Shown piece by piece: positions 33,032 through 45,910 of a stretch of 64,000 nt of DNA (positions are counted from its first letter, which is position 1; each line of letters starts with the position of its first letter). The notes below the pieces were generated by a model. The model made no database searches. It was given only the letters and a program-made list of their open reading frames with translations, and was not told the DNA's origin. Location: assembly GCF_009017415.1 (NCBI RefSeq), contig NC_092405.1, positions 1,364,001 to 1,428,000 on the forward strand. The letters run 5' to 3'. This DNA comes from Aspergillus flavus (Eukaryota; Ascomycota; Eurotiomycetes; Eurotiales; Aspergillaceae). A program made the translations under genes and the position numbers.

Positions 33032-35216
33032 TTTGCTTTCCATCATATAAACTGCCGTTTTGGTTTATGGAGTTCCATGTCGCTTAATTAAAGTGGTCTG
33101 GGTGGCGTACGCACAGCTGTTTAGCTTTTGATACCTGGAAATTTGTATGGAGTTATGGGATATGTATATATGGTATGATCAGGCTCACCCCGAGCTCTCG
33201 TTTGTAATGAGGCACTGGTGGGATGCTCTTTTTATAATGTTCGATATATGGTTCGTTTTTGGATGATTCTGCTACGTTATTGTGTGCCGGTTGTCACGTA
33301 TCCGCCAGCCGATCGTGCTTTTAGCGAATAATGAACGTGATGCTCATTGATATCGTGCCTTACGGTAATCCTTCCTGTTCGAGGTCGTCTGTCAAGGATT
33401 GAATGCGGGGTTGTAAGAGATTTAAGTTGCTGCAGCCTGTCGCATATGTGAACGCGACGTGCCGTGCATACAGAATTCGGGTACGACCGGAGTTCAGCAC
33501 ATGAAATATGGTGATGAATGAAACGAAGGCCAATTACGCCGATTCTATCCTATCCGAACCTTGATATGGTCCAAGACGACGTTTAATGACCATCCAACCT
33601 TCACAGCTACCCTTGACACTTCCTTCTGCCGCCGAGGTAGGTACTTTACATGCTTACTACTGGTAGGTATACACCTCGTAGCGTTAATTTAACTTACAGT
33701 TAGCATGCCGTCGGATTGGCCTGATTGGGGAAGCCGTTGCTGGCAATCCGGTGTGGTAGTTATTGAGGACCTGGGGACGAGAACATCTCGATGTGTAACT
33801 CTAATCAGGGACGTATTTTCTAGTTGCTGATGAGGTCCATGTTTACCCCCAGATGACGTCCAATGGCGTGCGCAGAGTGTATATATCGATGTACTGTATA
33901 GATGGATATGCAGCAGTAGAGTATGTACTGAGGTACCAATGAGGACCTTGACGGAAACCCCCAACGTCCCTGAATTTTATTTTTTATTTTTGTTCTTTTT
34001 CTAATAGAAAAAAGATTGTTTCAAAGGGTCCCCCTCCACCTAATTGACCTGCAAAGAAAAGCGGGAAAATACTATATTCAGCAAAGTAAAAGAAAATTCT
34101 GGACGGTCGCATGGGGGTGCCATCGGAGTATAGTACTCCGGGACCCAGACTTCGGTGTGTGTTGTTCGGACGACGGCCAGGACTACGCTGGTCCGGCTTA
34201 TTAGTTTCTATGGGGGTGGGAGTTGCGTTGGGTAATGTCTGTACCCCGTCTACTCCGGAGGTTCTTTATAAATCTTATGGTAAGCATTGGATATACTTTA
34301 CATGTGGGAGATGCGCGAGAGGGGGCCAACGCATCTATGATCTGTCATCTGCATTGTGAGGTCAATGGTTGATATTGGCGGTACTTTTCTGCATGAGAGT
34401 TTCTGAAGGAGGGGTCTGGAGGGGTAGATGGCCTTTTTTGCGGAGTAGTCCTTTGAATATCAGATCCGACGTCTTTCTCTATCGTCGGGCCGTTGTTCAA
34501 GATTGAGCTTTGTAGATATATCTATTAATAATTACGGCCTTTGGGATGAATGATTTTAGGGTTCTCTTGAGTCAGGAGGCCTTTCCAGGCCTTCGTCATT
34601 CAAATGGTTAGTATTGTTGATTGCCGAATTCGGGGGGGTGGAGGGGCACGGGTTGGTTCCTGAGGCAGCCACAGCTTGCGATCCTTGCGAAAGTTTCATT
34701 GAAAACGATCGACTGCATTTGATAGTTTGCGGTTGGGCAAGCATGCGCTAGCAGACTGAGTCCTCAATGGCTCTGATATGAGGAAGGATAGGGGATTATT
34801 GCCCTATTAGTGACTTTTTATTAATTATTTTATTTCTTTTGAATTCTTTCTCAACAGGAGAAGAAATCAGGACCAAAAGTGACCGGTGAGCATCTGCAGC
34901 CCCACCGGAAGACATCATTCCTCCCCCACTTACACCCAATCAGTGGGAGTCCTGGACCCCTCCATCATTATTCATTGCCATCCCAGCACGTCCTTGACTC
35001 TCTCCTCTTCTCCTTCTTCTTTTCTTTCTCTCTCTTCCTCTCCTCTCTCATTCTTCATTCCTCTTCATCTCTTCTCTTCCTTCCCCTTGAACCTTGTTTT
35101 TCCATATCTTAATTTACGAGGAAGAACAGGAATAGTAGGTCCCCCTCATCCTCCTTCTCAACCGTTGAGGTGGAAAGCTAGCTGTCTAACCGTCACCCGC
35201 ATTAGACACCGCAATC
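33032..35216. other. 2.2-kb intergenic region, facB 3' end to transketolase promoter
   Basis: No supportable gene. The left part is the facB 3' UTR; the right part should carry the transketolase promoter. Degenerate relatives of the recurrent 9-mer occur at about 34130, 34245 and 34440 (TACTCCG followed by other bases). Confidence 0.45.
34980..35105 (+). promoter_or_regulatory. Pyrimidine-rich tract upstream of transketolase
   Basis: About 125 bp of almost uninterrupted C and T on the coding strand (CTCTCCTCTTCTCCTTCTTC and similar) ends roughly 110 bp before the ATG. Such CT tracts near transcription start sites are typical of strongly expressed fungal housekeeping genes. A promoter role is inference from position and composition. 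Confidence 0.6.
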
Positions 35217-37830
35217 ATGGGTTACACTGATTTGGATCAATTGGCTATCAACACGATCCGTGTTCTCGCGGTATGCTCTCTTCTTCCATCTCCTATTTGC
35301 CCGTCCCCGGTCCTCGAGTATTCCATGGGAAACAGGGGTGTTGCAAAGCTCTAGCTATGCCAACGGCAGCCCTAGTCTGGATCTGGATGTCATCGGATGC
35401 CTCACGGTTAATTGCTATCAATGGCAATTTCTTCCCCAGAGCCTCAATTCCCTCCTAATTCTCTTTCTCAGCGAGAACTTGCCCATTGAGACATGGGAGC
35501 TGTTACAGAAGGCCATTCCTTGTTATGGATCAGTTGACATCATACTAATCTCATGGTCTGTAGGTCGATGCCACCTCCAAGGCCAACTCCGGCCACCCCG
35601 GTGCCCCTATGGGCATGGCCCCCGTTTCTCACGTCCTCTTCAACAAGTTCATGAACTTCAACCCCCAGAACCCCGACTGGGTTAACCGTGATCGCTTTGT
35701 TCTCTCGTAAGTTCCTGGTGTTGCCACCTCTTTAATATCAGGACTATTTTTGCTAATATAACTCGATTTCAGTAACGGCCACGGTTGCATGCTCCAATAT
35801 GCTCTTCTCCACCTCTTCGGCTACCAGCTCTCTCTGGATGACCTGAAGAACTTCAGAGTATGTCTCCTTCTAACTTGAATCAGAGTTAGATAGAACTAGA
35901 TGGTCTAACTGCATCCCCGTGTAGCAACTCGACAGCATCACCCCCGGTCACCCCGAGGCTCACGACACCCCCGGTGTTGAGGTCACCACCGGCCCCCTGG
36001 GTCAGGGTTTCTCCAACGCTGTTGGTCTGGCTATTGCCCAGGCTCACACTGCCGCTATCTACAACAAGCCCGGCTACGATCTCATCAACAACTACACATA
36101 CACCTTCTTCGGTGATGGCTGTGCTATGGAGGGTGTTGCCAGCGAGGCTGCCTCTTTGGCTGGTCATCTGAAGCTTGGTAACCTCATTGCCATCTACGAT
36201 GACAACCATATCTCCATCGGTAAGCAATCAAGTCTCGCGATTTTCTCTACCGAAGTCTTACTAAGTGAATGTTCTCACATTGGACAGACGGTGACACCAA
36301 GTGTGCTTTCACTGAGGATGTCATGAAGCGTTTCGAGTCCTATGGCTGGCACCACGTCTGGGTCAAGGACGGTGACAATGACCTTGAGGCCATTGAGAAG
36401 GCCATCCAGGAGTGCCGTGAGGTTAAGGACAAGCCCTCCGTTATCCGTTTGACCACCACCATCGGTTTCGGTTCCAAGCTGCAGGGCACCGGTGGCGTTC
36501 ACGGTAACCCCCTGAAGGCTGACGATGCCGAGAGTGTTAAGGCCAAGTTCGGCTTCGACCCCAAGCAGAGCTTCGTCGTCCCCCAGCAGGTCTACGACCT
36601 CTACCACAAGACTGCTTCTCAGGGTGCTGCTAAGGAGCAGGAGTGGAACCAGCTCTTCGAGAAATACGCCTCTGAGTACAAGGATGAGCACGCTGACCTC
36701 ACTCGTCGTCTTGCTGGCAAGCTTCCTGAGGGTTGGGAGAAGAGCCTGCCCACCTACAAGCCCACCGACTCCGCTGTCGCCTCCCGTAAGCTGTCCGAGG
36801 CCGTCCTGGAGAAGGTCCACAGTGTCATCCCCGAGCTGCTTTCCGGCTCTGCTGATCTGACTGGCTCCAACAACACCCGCTGGAAGAACGCCGTCGACTT
36901 CCAGCCCCCTGAGTACAACATTGGTGACTGGTCCGGCCGCTACCTCCGCTACGGTGTCCGTGAGCACGCCATGGCTGCTATCATGAACGGTCTTGCTGCC
37001 TACGGTACCGTCATCCCCGCTGCCGGTACCTTCCTGAACTTCGTCTCCTACGCTGCCGGTGCCGTCCGTCTGTCCGCTCTCTCCCGCGTTCGCGTCATCC
37101 ACGTCGCTACCCACGACTCCATCGGTCTGGGTGAGGACGGTCCTACTCACCAGCCTATTGAGACCCTGGCTCACTTCCGTGCTCTCCCCAACTGCATGGT
37201 CTGGCGTCCCGCTGATGGCAACGAGACCAGTGCTGCCTACTACTCTGCTCTCACCTCTAAGCACACCCCCAGCATTCTGGCCCTTACCCGTCAGAACCTG
37301 CCCCAGCTTGAGAACTCCAGCATTGAGGCTGCTCTGAAGGGTGCCTACGTCGCCATTGAGGCCCCCAACGCTGCCGTTACCATCATCTCCACCGGTTCCG
37401 AGGTCAGCATCGCCATCGAGGCTGCCACCTACCTCAAGGAGAACCACAACGTTGTTGCCCGTGTCGTCTCCGTTCCTTGCTTCGAGGTCTTCGATGCCCA
37501 GGACAAGGACTACAAGCTCAAGGTCCTCCCCGACGGTATCCCCGTCCTCTCCGTCGAGGCTGCCTCCACCATGGGCTGGGAGCGTTACGCTCACGAGCAG
37601 TTCGGTCTCAACCGCTTCGGTGCCTCCGGCCCTTACAAGCAGGTCTACGAGGTACGTTCTCTGTTCCGATTCCTATCATCTCTCGTTAAGTTGTTGCTAA
37701 CTTTGCTGATCTACAGAAATTCGAGTTCACCCCTGCCGGTATCAGCAAGCGCGCCCTCGCTACCATCGACTTCTACAAGGGCCACCCCGTGCGCTCCCCC
37801 ATCAACCGTGCTTTCCAGCAGATTCTGTAG
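35217..37830 (+). CDS. tktA: Transketolase
   Basis: Six exons (35217-35270, 35564-35706, 35773-35857, 35925-36219, 36288-37651, 37717-37830) give 684 residues, the usual length. The N-terminal thiamine diphosphate domain shows [19 protein letters not shown], and [15 protein letters not shown] with the Mg/TPP-binding Asp and Asn (IYDDNHISI). The pyrimidine domain shows [15 protein letters not shown] with the catalytic Glu, and the substrate-binding [15 protein letters not shown]. The C-terminal domain runs from [12 protein letters not shown] to the end. The enzyme moves two-carbon ketol units in the non-oxidative pentose phosphate pathway. Codon use is strongly biased to C-ending codons (high expression), which also creates a long meaningless antisense frame at 36275-37594. 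The first intron is long (293 nt). Confidence 0.97.
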
Positions 37831-38371
37831 ATGTCCTTTGTTAGCGTGATGATGCCTGTTACGTTTCGTTTTAATGAATCCATGGGACGATGTTGATCTC
37901 TGGGAGCAAAATATCCAGGGAGAAGTCCTATGCTTGATGATTTTCGTTTGAAAAATCCCTTTTGGTAGATTTAGAGGGATGAGACCAAAAATGAAGAATA
38001 CCATGTTTATGTTCAAGTTCTGTTGATCCTAATCGTAATATGTAGCTGTTCATTAAAAAGAAGACTTAAATGACATTACATTTATAGAGAAGATCTGGAG
38101 GGCAGCATGCTACTTCATACGAAAATACTTTTTATCCTTTATTGCTGTATGTCATGGACAACACTGCCCGTCTCTGTAGAACACGAGTGCGACATCATCA
38201 GAAAGGAGGGGAATGTAATAAAGACAAAGAAGAACAAAGAGGAAAAACCCTTGTTGTATTCATCATCATCAAATCATCATCGATTATCCGCCGCCATGGC
38301 GCCTCTAGATGGAAAACAGCGTCCGCCCCAAACAGATTTCATTCAAAAGGGTGCAAAGGACCAATATCAAT
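37831..38371. other. Convergent 3' region, transketolase / spermidine synthase
   Basis: A 541-bp gap between two convergent stop codons. It is A/T-rich and without a supportable gene; it should hold both 3' UTRs. Confidence 0.5.
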
Positions 38372-39883
<1,512 letters not shown>

Positions 39884-41177
39884 GGTGATGGAGTGGGAGA
39901 AGTGCGAACGAAAAAGGGTATGACGAAAAGCACGAGAAGGTAAACGTCGAGAGAGAGAAGAAGAGAAGGAAGAGAAGAGGAGAGAAGAAAGAGAAAGCGA
40001 AGAAGATGCGCGAGCCAAGTGGGGGTTCATCAAGATGCGTATTTTGGGTATCGACCGTGGTGTATTGGGGTTACCTCCGTATTTTTGAGAAATTTTTCCC
40101 ACTCTCATCCGTTTTGGGGTCAGAGTAGTACACAATACTCTCAGTCTTTTTCTTTGAAACTACTTCCCAAGACAAGGCAATTGATGGGTCAATTGAGCTA
40201 CGGCGTCCATTCAGAAGCACTCTAGCCCTTCCCCAAAGACTCAATTGGGCGTAGTCATTGGTCCATTCTCAAAAATGAAGTAAGAACAAACTGTTAGCGG
40301 TCCCATCCTATCTTACCCTAAAAGGGAAAACTATCGCCGACATGATCCCCCGACAGTACATTAAGAGATTGTACAAAGTAACAAGAACAAATTGTAATAG
40401 AGGGAGACCATCCTATAACGAGAGCAAGTTGAAGGTACAAATAATGTCTAATAGAGGGCCCAAGCAAACTATCACTAAATTTCCCAATTCTCCATCAGTT
40501 ATACTAGTCCAAAATCTTGGAAGATCAACCACAGCTACATCTACCATATCGTCCAAATATCTCTCAATTCTAAGACAAAGGAAGTAGTGAGTTGACTTCC
40601 AGACCAGTACAGAAACACAATCCTAGCGCTTCAACACTAGTGACCCTGACAGTAGGTAAAGTCAGTCTAGCATCCACCTTAAGGAACAACTTCCAGCTCC
40701 AACAGTTAGCCATACAGCTTCTAAACAAGGATGTTTAGTTCCTGCGTACCGACCCTGGAGATCTATGAAGACCCTGGGGTATATCCATCTATCTGTCCAC
40801 TAATATACTCTTATCTGTCGAACATGGACAAGAAGTTGCTTCTCTTATCCCTTGATGCTTTCTTTGACAATTGACATTTACACCGTTTAAGCATGTTCCC
40901 TACCTGATATCATCATGCAACAAACGCCACCAAAACATGACAAACATCTCTATCCCCTCAATGTGCGTGTGTTTACAGGATAATTTGTGTGAATGTAAGC
41001 CATCTATTCACTATCAGTGTGACCCCTAAGACATATTCACTACCCCAGGTCAGTCACACCCAGAACCTTATCACCACAAAAACACACTCAACCACCCTTC
41101 CAATACACACGCACTCACCCCTATGTTCATCAAAAAGCACGCCTTTTATCTACAAAAGCCACGCACTTGGTTACAAA
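39884..41177. other. Divergent upstream region, spermidine synthase / F-box-like gene
   Basis: Directly upstream of spermidine synthase (39925-40015) the coding strand is strongly CT-rich (GA-rich on the plus strand), comparable to the tract ahead of transketolase. The rest is A/T-rich, and a CA-rich stretch (ACACACTCAACCACCC type) lies at 41080-41125 before the F-box-like gene. No supportable gene. Confidence 0.5.
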
Positions 41178-42241
41178 ATGAGCGACTTGTCAAAAGACCC
41201 GCCAACGATCCTGGCAGATCAGCATGCATCTGAAGTTCTCCGATTATTCCGCGCAAAGCATGAAGCTTTCTACAAGAATGGCGTGGAGAGCGCAGCCCGC
41301 CATCTAGTCTCTCAAACGGGTACGTGCGTCCCACAGAGAAGGGTATAGATGTCTACTAACAAGAGAAATCCCAAGACATGACCCGCTTCAGCCAGACCGC
41401 AGTCGAGTTCCTAGCCACCTTGATATCACTGCCAGAATCCATTAAGCTCAATGTCAGAGAAGGCCTCGTGGAATGGATGTCAGACATTGTAGAGGAAAGA
41501 TGCCCACCCACTACAGTGGTGCCGTTCCTGGAGATCCTGGTGGGGGCAAATAAGGGCAGAAACAAGGGCGTCGACAGTTTCGACATCTGGAAGGCTGTGA
41601 ACAGGCACTTTGGGAACAGCAATACCAAGATCATTTTTCCCTTCCTCTCCCTCCCCTTTGAGCTTCGCCTCATTATCTACGATTACTACTTTGAGCTAGA
41701 GACCACAAACACCAGCAAGAAGCTGATAGACAACATAGCTCCCCAGGGGGAGAACAGGCTCTCTCTAATGATTACCAACCATCAGATCTATTCCGAAGCT
41801 CGCAAGGTTCTCTATACGAACTTTGCTTTCGGGCTGAAAAGCGTGCCTCATTTGCGACACTTCTTTAACAATCTCCGAGGCTACAGCTACAAGATCATCC
41901 GCAAGTTGCAGATTGAAGACATTTCTGCTGAGCATGTGAACACGCTTGCGCAGGTACTATCTGGTCAAGGATTACTAGGCGTCCGATCTCTGAAGTTGAT
42001 AGCAACGCCACACTATATGGGTCCAGCGTCTCTGAGGACCCAAGTCGGAAGATCTAGGAAGCGTCTCGTGTACCCGGTGTTCAAGAAGAAGTTGTGCATA
42101 GCGGTGGACAAGTTGTTTTATCGCAGTGGTCTTTCAATTCCTAAGCCACCGACACTGATCTTGGTTGATTTCCGTAAGGATCCAGCATGGGATGTTATAT
42201 TTCCTAGATTTTGGTCAGTCTCTGTTACCTGGAAGGAGTAG
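41178..42241 (+). CDS. F-box-like / 2EXR-type fungal protein, unknown function
   Basis: Two exons (41178-41319 and 41376-42241) give about 335 residues. Around residues 145-165 the sequence FPFLSLPFELRLIIYDYYF resembles the F-box-like LPxELRxxIY motif found in very large families of lineage-expanded ascomycete proteins. It is followed by LSLMITNHQIYSEARKVLYTN, which is also typical of that group. The N-terminal 130 residues are helical and unassigned. Such proteins may act as substrate adaptors in SCF ubiquitin ligases, but most have no known role. Its neighbour on the right is the interrupted HEAT-repeat gene, convergent, so this is one of the less conserved parts of the window. Confidence 0.7.
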
Positions 42242-42737
42242 TCGATAGCGCTGGAATGAGATATTGAGAGTCAGTGGATTTATCCTGAGTTTTGTTGGCA
42301 TAGTAGCAATCGCTGTTTTATGACATGTTATTTGGATGGTCGAGCATCACAGTGTACCTTTTAAAGCAGCTTCATTACTTCTTATCGTAATCTGACAGCT
42401 TTGTATGACCTGGAAGTGTGTAGGCACAAGTTGCGTCTGACGCTTACCGGGAAAATACCCAAGACCAGTCAATGATTCATGATTGACCTACATTGAATCA
42501 CGTAGAGCAGAGTGGTATTGTCTTGAGCTGATAAGCACTTGGTCGACGCATCAATGAGCTTCAAAGACTGATCTATAAGATGTACAAGATCATACCCAGG
42601 CACAAAAGAGATGGTTTTCTGAATAATAACTTGTAAATTTTACTTCTTGGGTCAACTGACACCTGATTCAACTAAACACTATTGTATATATCAGAAGAAC
42701 CAATAACTGGCAAACCAACATAGGCACGACAATCATC
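42242..42737. other. Convergent 3' region
   Basis: A 496-bp gap between the ends of the F-box-like gene and the HEAT-repeat gene. A/T-rich, no supportable gene. Confidence 0.4.
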
Positions 42738-44009
42738 TCAACTGCCAGCAGGTATGTTCCAAATGTCCAGAGGATACTTAGAATCTGCCCTTTCCCACAT
42801 CTTATCATCCATCCCCGCCAGCGCGGCCACAGTTAGTTGCTGAACCAGACTGAGCTGTTCGAACGGCGTTACCTTCATGTGCTCGGGCTCAGGACCAAAT
42901 ACCAACGCCAAAAGACCTTCAAGAAGCATGATAATGCCAAGACCAGATGATCCTGGTAAAGCATCAAAGATGGCTGTGACCGCGCCTGGATAATCATCTG
43001 CGTTGATAGTTCCCAAAACTTTGACACTATATCCAGCCACGTCCCCTTCTTGGAACGGGAACGACGTTCTGGCGGAGCACTCTCGAGCATCGAGTCCCTT
43101 GAAGGAGCGGTCTGCCAAGATACTTATCAATGTATCGACGTGTTCAGGCTCCTCATATCTGAGACGAATGAGCGCTACTGCCGCAGCCCCTCGAACCAAG
43201 GGGCGCGTATCAGTCGAGTAGCTACGTAGACGAGAGACCAATCCATCTATCCCCTCCGGCCGAGCATCATCAAAGCGCCCATTTAGCAAGCCGAGTGAGA
43301 TAATAGCACTCGCAAGAACAACAGTGTCTTCCTCCTTCTCAAGGAGCCCTTTCAAGACAGTAACACTATCACGATAGCCTTCACCAGAGGGTTCCCCAGG
43401 AAACCACGCAAGCGCATAGGCAGCCCAAGATCTTACTTAGACACTGTAATGATCGAGGCAAGTCTGGAAAACAGGGACCCCAGCCTTAACAGCTTTGTAC
43501 GCTGCAAGCTCATCCTTAGCACGCCTACAGTGCTTTTCGAGCATCCTATTGCGGAACTCGTTGCATGAGGCTCTTTCCTCGTGATTTTTTGCCCGATTGA
43601 CGAAACCTTCATGCGACTGGTGCATTTCCGCTTCAAACTCGGGACCCTGTTTCTTCTCTGCGAATTCCTGCCATTCAGGGAAATTGACGCCATTTGGTAG
43701 GAACGTATCCGCATAACCCAGGGCCAAGTGTACCAGAAGGCTAATCAGAAAGACCCGTGCAAAGGCGGACGAGGACGAGTCTTCAAGAACTTTCAATAAA
43801 CAGGGGACTGCGTAGGCAGTGGCTTCATAGCGATCTCCTTGATGGAATATGTTGCCGCAGAGGGATCTTTGGGCGTTCTCTTTTATTTCCGCATTTCCTG
43901 AACGGAGAGCTCGTAGCTGAGCGGGGACGTCCCACGCACTCCCGTAGGCATGACGGAGGGCACTCCAATTGATGGAATCAAGAAGGTCGAAGGTATTGAT
44001 TTCTGTCAT
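42738..44009 (-). pseudogene. HEAT-repeat gene of bacterial type, interrupted by an in-frame TAA
   Basis: A single frame of 424 codons without any intron runs from ATG 44009 to a stop at 42738, except for one TAA at codon 191 (43439-43437). Both sides look like one protein: upstream DLLDSINWSALRHAYGSAWD, YEATAYAVPCLLKVLED; downstream WAAYALAWFPGE, VLASAIISLGLLNGR, PLVRGAAAVALIRLRYEE, which are HEAT-like helical pairs. The opening (INW.AL.HAYG.A.DVP..LR.L.SG) strongly recalls HEAT-repeat proteins common in actinobacteria and also found in some fungi. No intron signals of adequate length can remove the stop while keeping the frame. The gene is therefore either a recent pseudogene, a stop-containing allele, or a sequence error; a truncated 190-residue product is also possible. 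Function unknown; bacterial origin is inference. Confidence 0.7.
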
Positions 44010-44923
44010 TCTGATGTATCTCTAAGGACCAGCAGAGCGTTGAAGATTCCAATTGCGAGAGTCATCGTCTGGGGACAAACATGTGTTTAAATACGAGGCT
44101 GAGGAAAGACAACAGGCAATGAATGTCTCAGTTCTGCCTAAAGGCCACATAGTGCCCAACAGCATGCTTGCTTTTCTTTACTTCCTCCGACCTATGGAGC
44201 TGCTCACATGGAGTGATCGAGAAACAAACATTCAGTGTAAAGGGCTGCTTGTCGGTATACTCCGGGACTCCCTAAACACCCAATCGAATAGGTGATTGTT
44301 TCCTGACAGAATAGTTGAACATATTGCATATTGAACCATTCACAGGACCAGAATCTCTAGCTCATCATATAGCCAGCAATGATATTTGGTGGTTAGAAAT
44401 TTTGCTGAAAAAGCCTGTGTCTATCAAACGTGGAATTAGTACGGATTAGCGGTATACTACACAGTAGAATACAGGGCTATCCCGGAAGGTCGACCGCCTT
44501 CCTATATCGGCCTAAGCAAAGCAGCCCTGTTTGCAGTCTGGGTGAATTGGCCAATCATGACCAGTGGATCCTATGCCAAATTCAAGTCATTTGATTGGAG
44601 CTTCTCCCAAATCCAATGCCAACAACCTGCCCACATAGAAATATCTTATCTACCTACCAGACGGTAAATAACTCGTCTCTTGATTTCTCCTTACTAGTAT
44701 GAGCATTAAATAGCATTCATTTCTGATCTGAGGCGCGAGGAACAGAGCCATGACACCGGATTACAGTCGCAGGAGTCATACGCGTCGTAGCATAGTAGAA
44801 CCCAAGAAGCATAGGTCGGACAATGGAACACGCAGCGCATTCGATTGCTTCTAGTTACTGTACATTGCAATCCCACTCTTTAATCCTCCAGTTTGAAATC
44901 ATAGCACCGATTTAAATAACCAT
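44010..44923. other. Intergenic region, HEAT-repeat gene to QCR8
   Basis: This is upstream of the HEAT-repeat gene and downstream of QCR8. An 80-codon frame at 44053-44295 (+) has no recognisable content. No supportable gene or repeat. Confidence 0.4.
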
Positions 44924-45664
44924 TTACTCGTCACCACCCTCAGCAAGGCGACCAGGCTTGGAGTTGAGGTAGTGGTTCCTAAACGTTGTGAGTTAGTCAC
45001 TAATTCACCCATAACCAACAGCCAACTGTGAATTGAATAAGGTATCAGCACGTACTTCTCAATAGCCCAGTTCATGGCGGCGTAGGCGATGATAAAAGGA
45101 GGAGCGACGTAGAGAACCTGGTGTCTGAATCTCCGGAAGGTGTTGAAGAAAGCAGCGTGGGCGGTACCAGCCAAGGGGCGCTGACGGTTGGGAGACAGAG
45201 AGTAGGAGGCGATGCGCTGGGGGGTAGGGCAACCTAAAAAAGGATATGGGTATCAGTATGGGCGTTGGATGGAAAATGACATCTCGCGACTCTCTGCTGG
45301 CAAGTCCGCAATCATTGGAATTCATATAGTATATTTTCTGGATTTGTGTCCTGAAAGCCGTCCAATTGATCGTGCTTGTGCTCTTCGAGATAGCGCGAAA
45401 TTCTCACTGAATGCGAGGGTCGTGGGACATACCGAAATCACCCCAGGTACCGAGGAAACTGTTCAGGGCTTACTGTTAGCCACTTCGATCTTCCTTATAC
45501 CCCACGGGACACCATATAAAGAGCAATACTGGAGTGAATTGCAAAGCATAGGGCTGCGTAGTTGAACCGCACCCGGCCGGAAGACCCTGGGAACGAAAGC
45601 CAACCACGGCCCCAAATGCAGGGACTACTTACACTCCGTTCTTAGGATCCAAGTGGCCACCCAT
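44924..45664 (-). CDS. qcr8: Cytochrome bc1 complex subunit 8 (QCR8)
   Basis: Four exons (45664-45633, 45458-45433, 45233-45056, 44978-44924) give 96 residues, the usual size. The start is MGGHLDPKNGVFLGTWGDFG, with the family's Gly-Gly and short Trp-Gly segment; next comes SYSLSPNRQRPLAG, a clear QCR8 signature, then the single membrane helix (VLYVAPPFIIAYAAMNWAIE) and a short basic tail ending EGGDE. The protein is a small membrane subunit of respiratory complex III in the inner mitochondrial membrane, next to cytochrome b. The second exon is only 26 nt. The gene is divergent from prohibitin 1, another inner-membrane protein, with 246 bp between start codons. Confidence 0.93.
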
Positions 45665-45910
45665 TTTGAAGGAATGCGTCTGGATATTAAACGACTGGAA
45701 ATGCGGAGAAGGTGGAACTGAAGAGACTAAGGGCAAAGAGAAAGACGAGGTTCGAGTTCGGGCCAAAACGGCGAAGTTGGGAAGATGAGGTTTCCGCCCG
45801 GCACTAGTCCGCATCGGGACAGCATGCGAAAAGCCCGACATCATCAAGTTGATCCAACCCTTTGAAGCTCCTCATCGACTAATCATTAGTGAACAATCCC
45901 CCTCTCAACC
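45665..45910. promoter_or_regulatory. Short divergent promoter, QCR8 / PHB1
   Basis: Only 246 bp separate the two start codons of two inner-mitochondrial-membrane proteins, so the genes almost certainly share regulatory DNA. No consensus for a specific factor was identified with confidence. Confidence 0.6.

Noticed and set aside
36275..37594. 439-codon minus-strand frame opposite transketolase
   Set aside because: It is the mirror of a strongly C/G-third-position codon bias in transketolase; its Gly/Val/Asp/Thr-rich translation has no domain.
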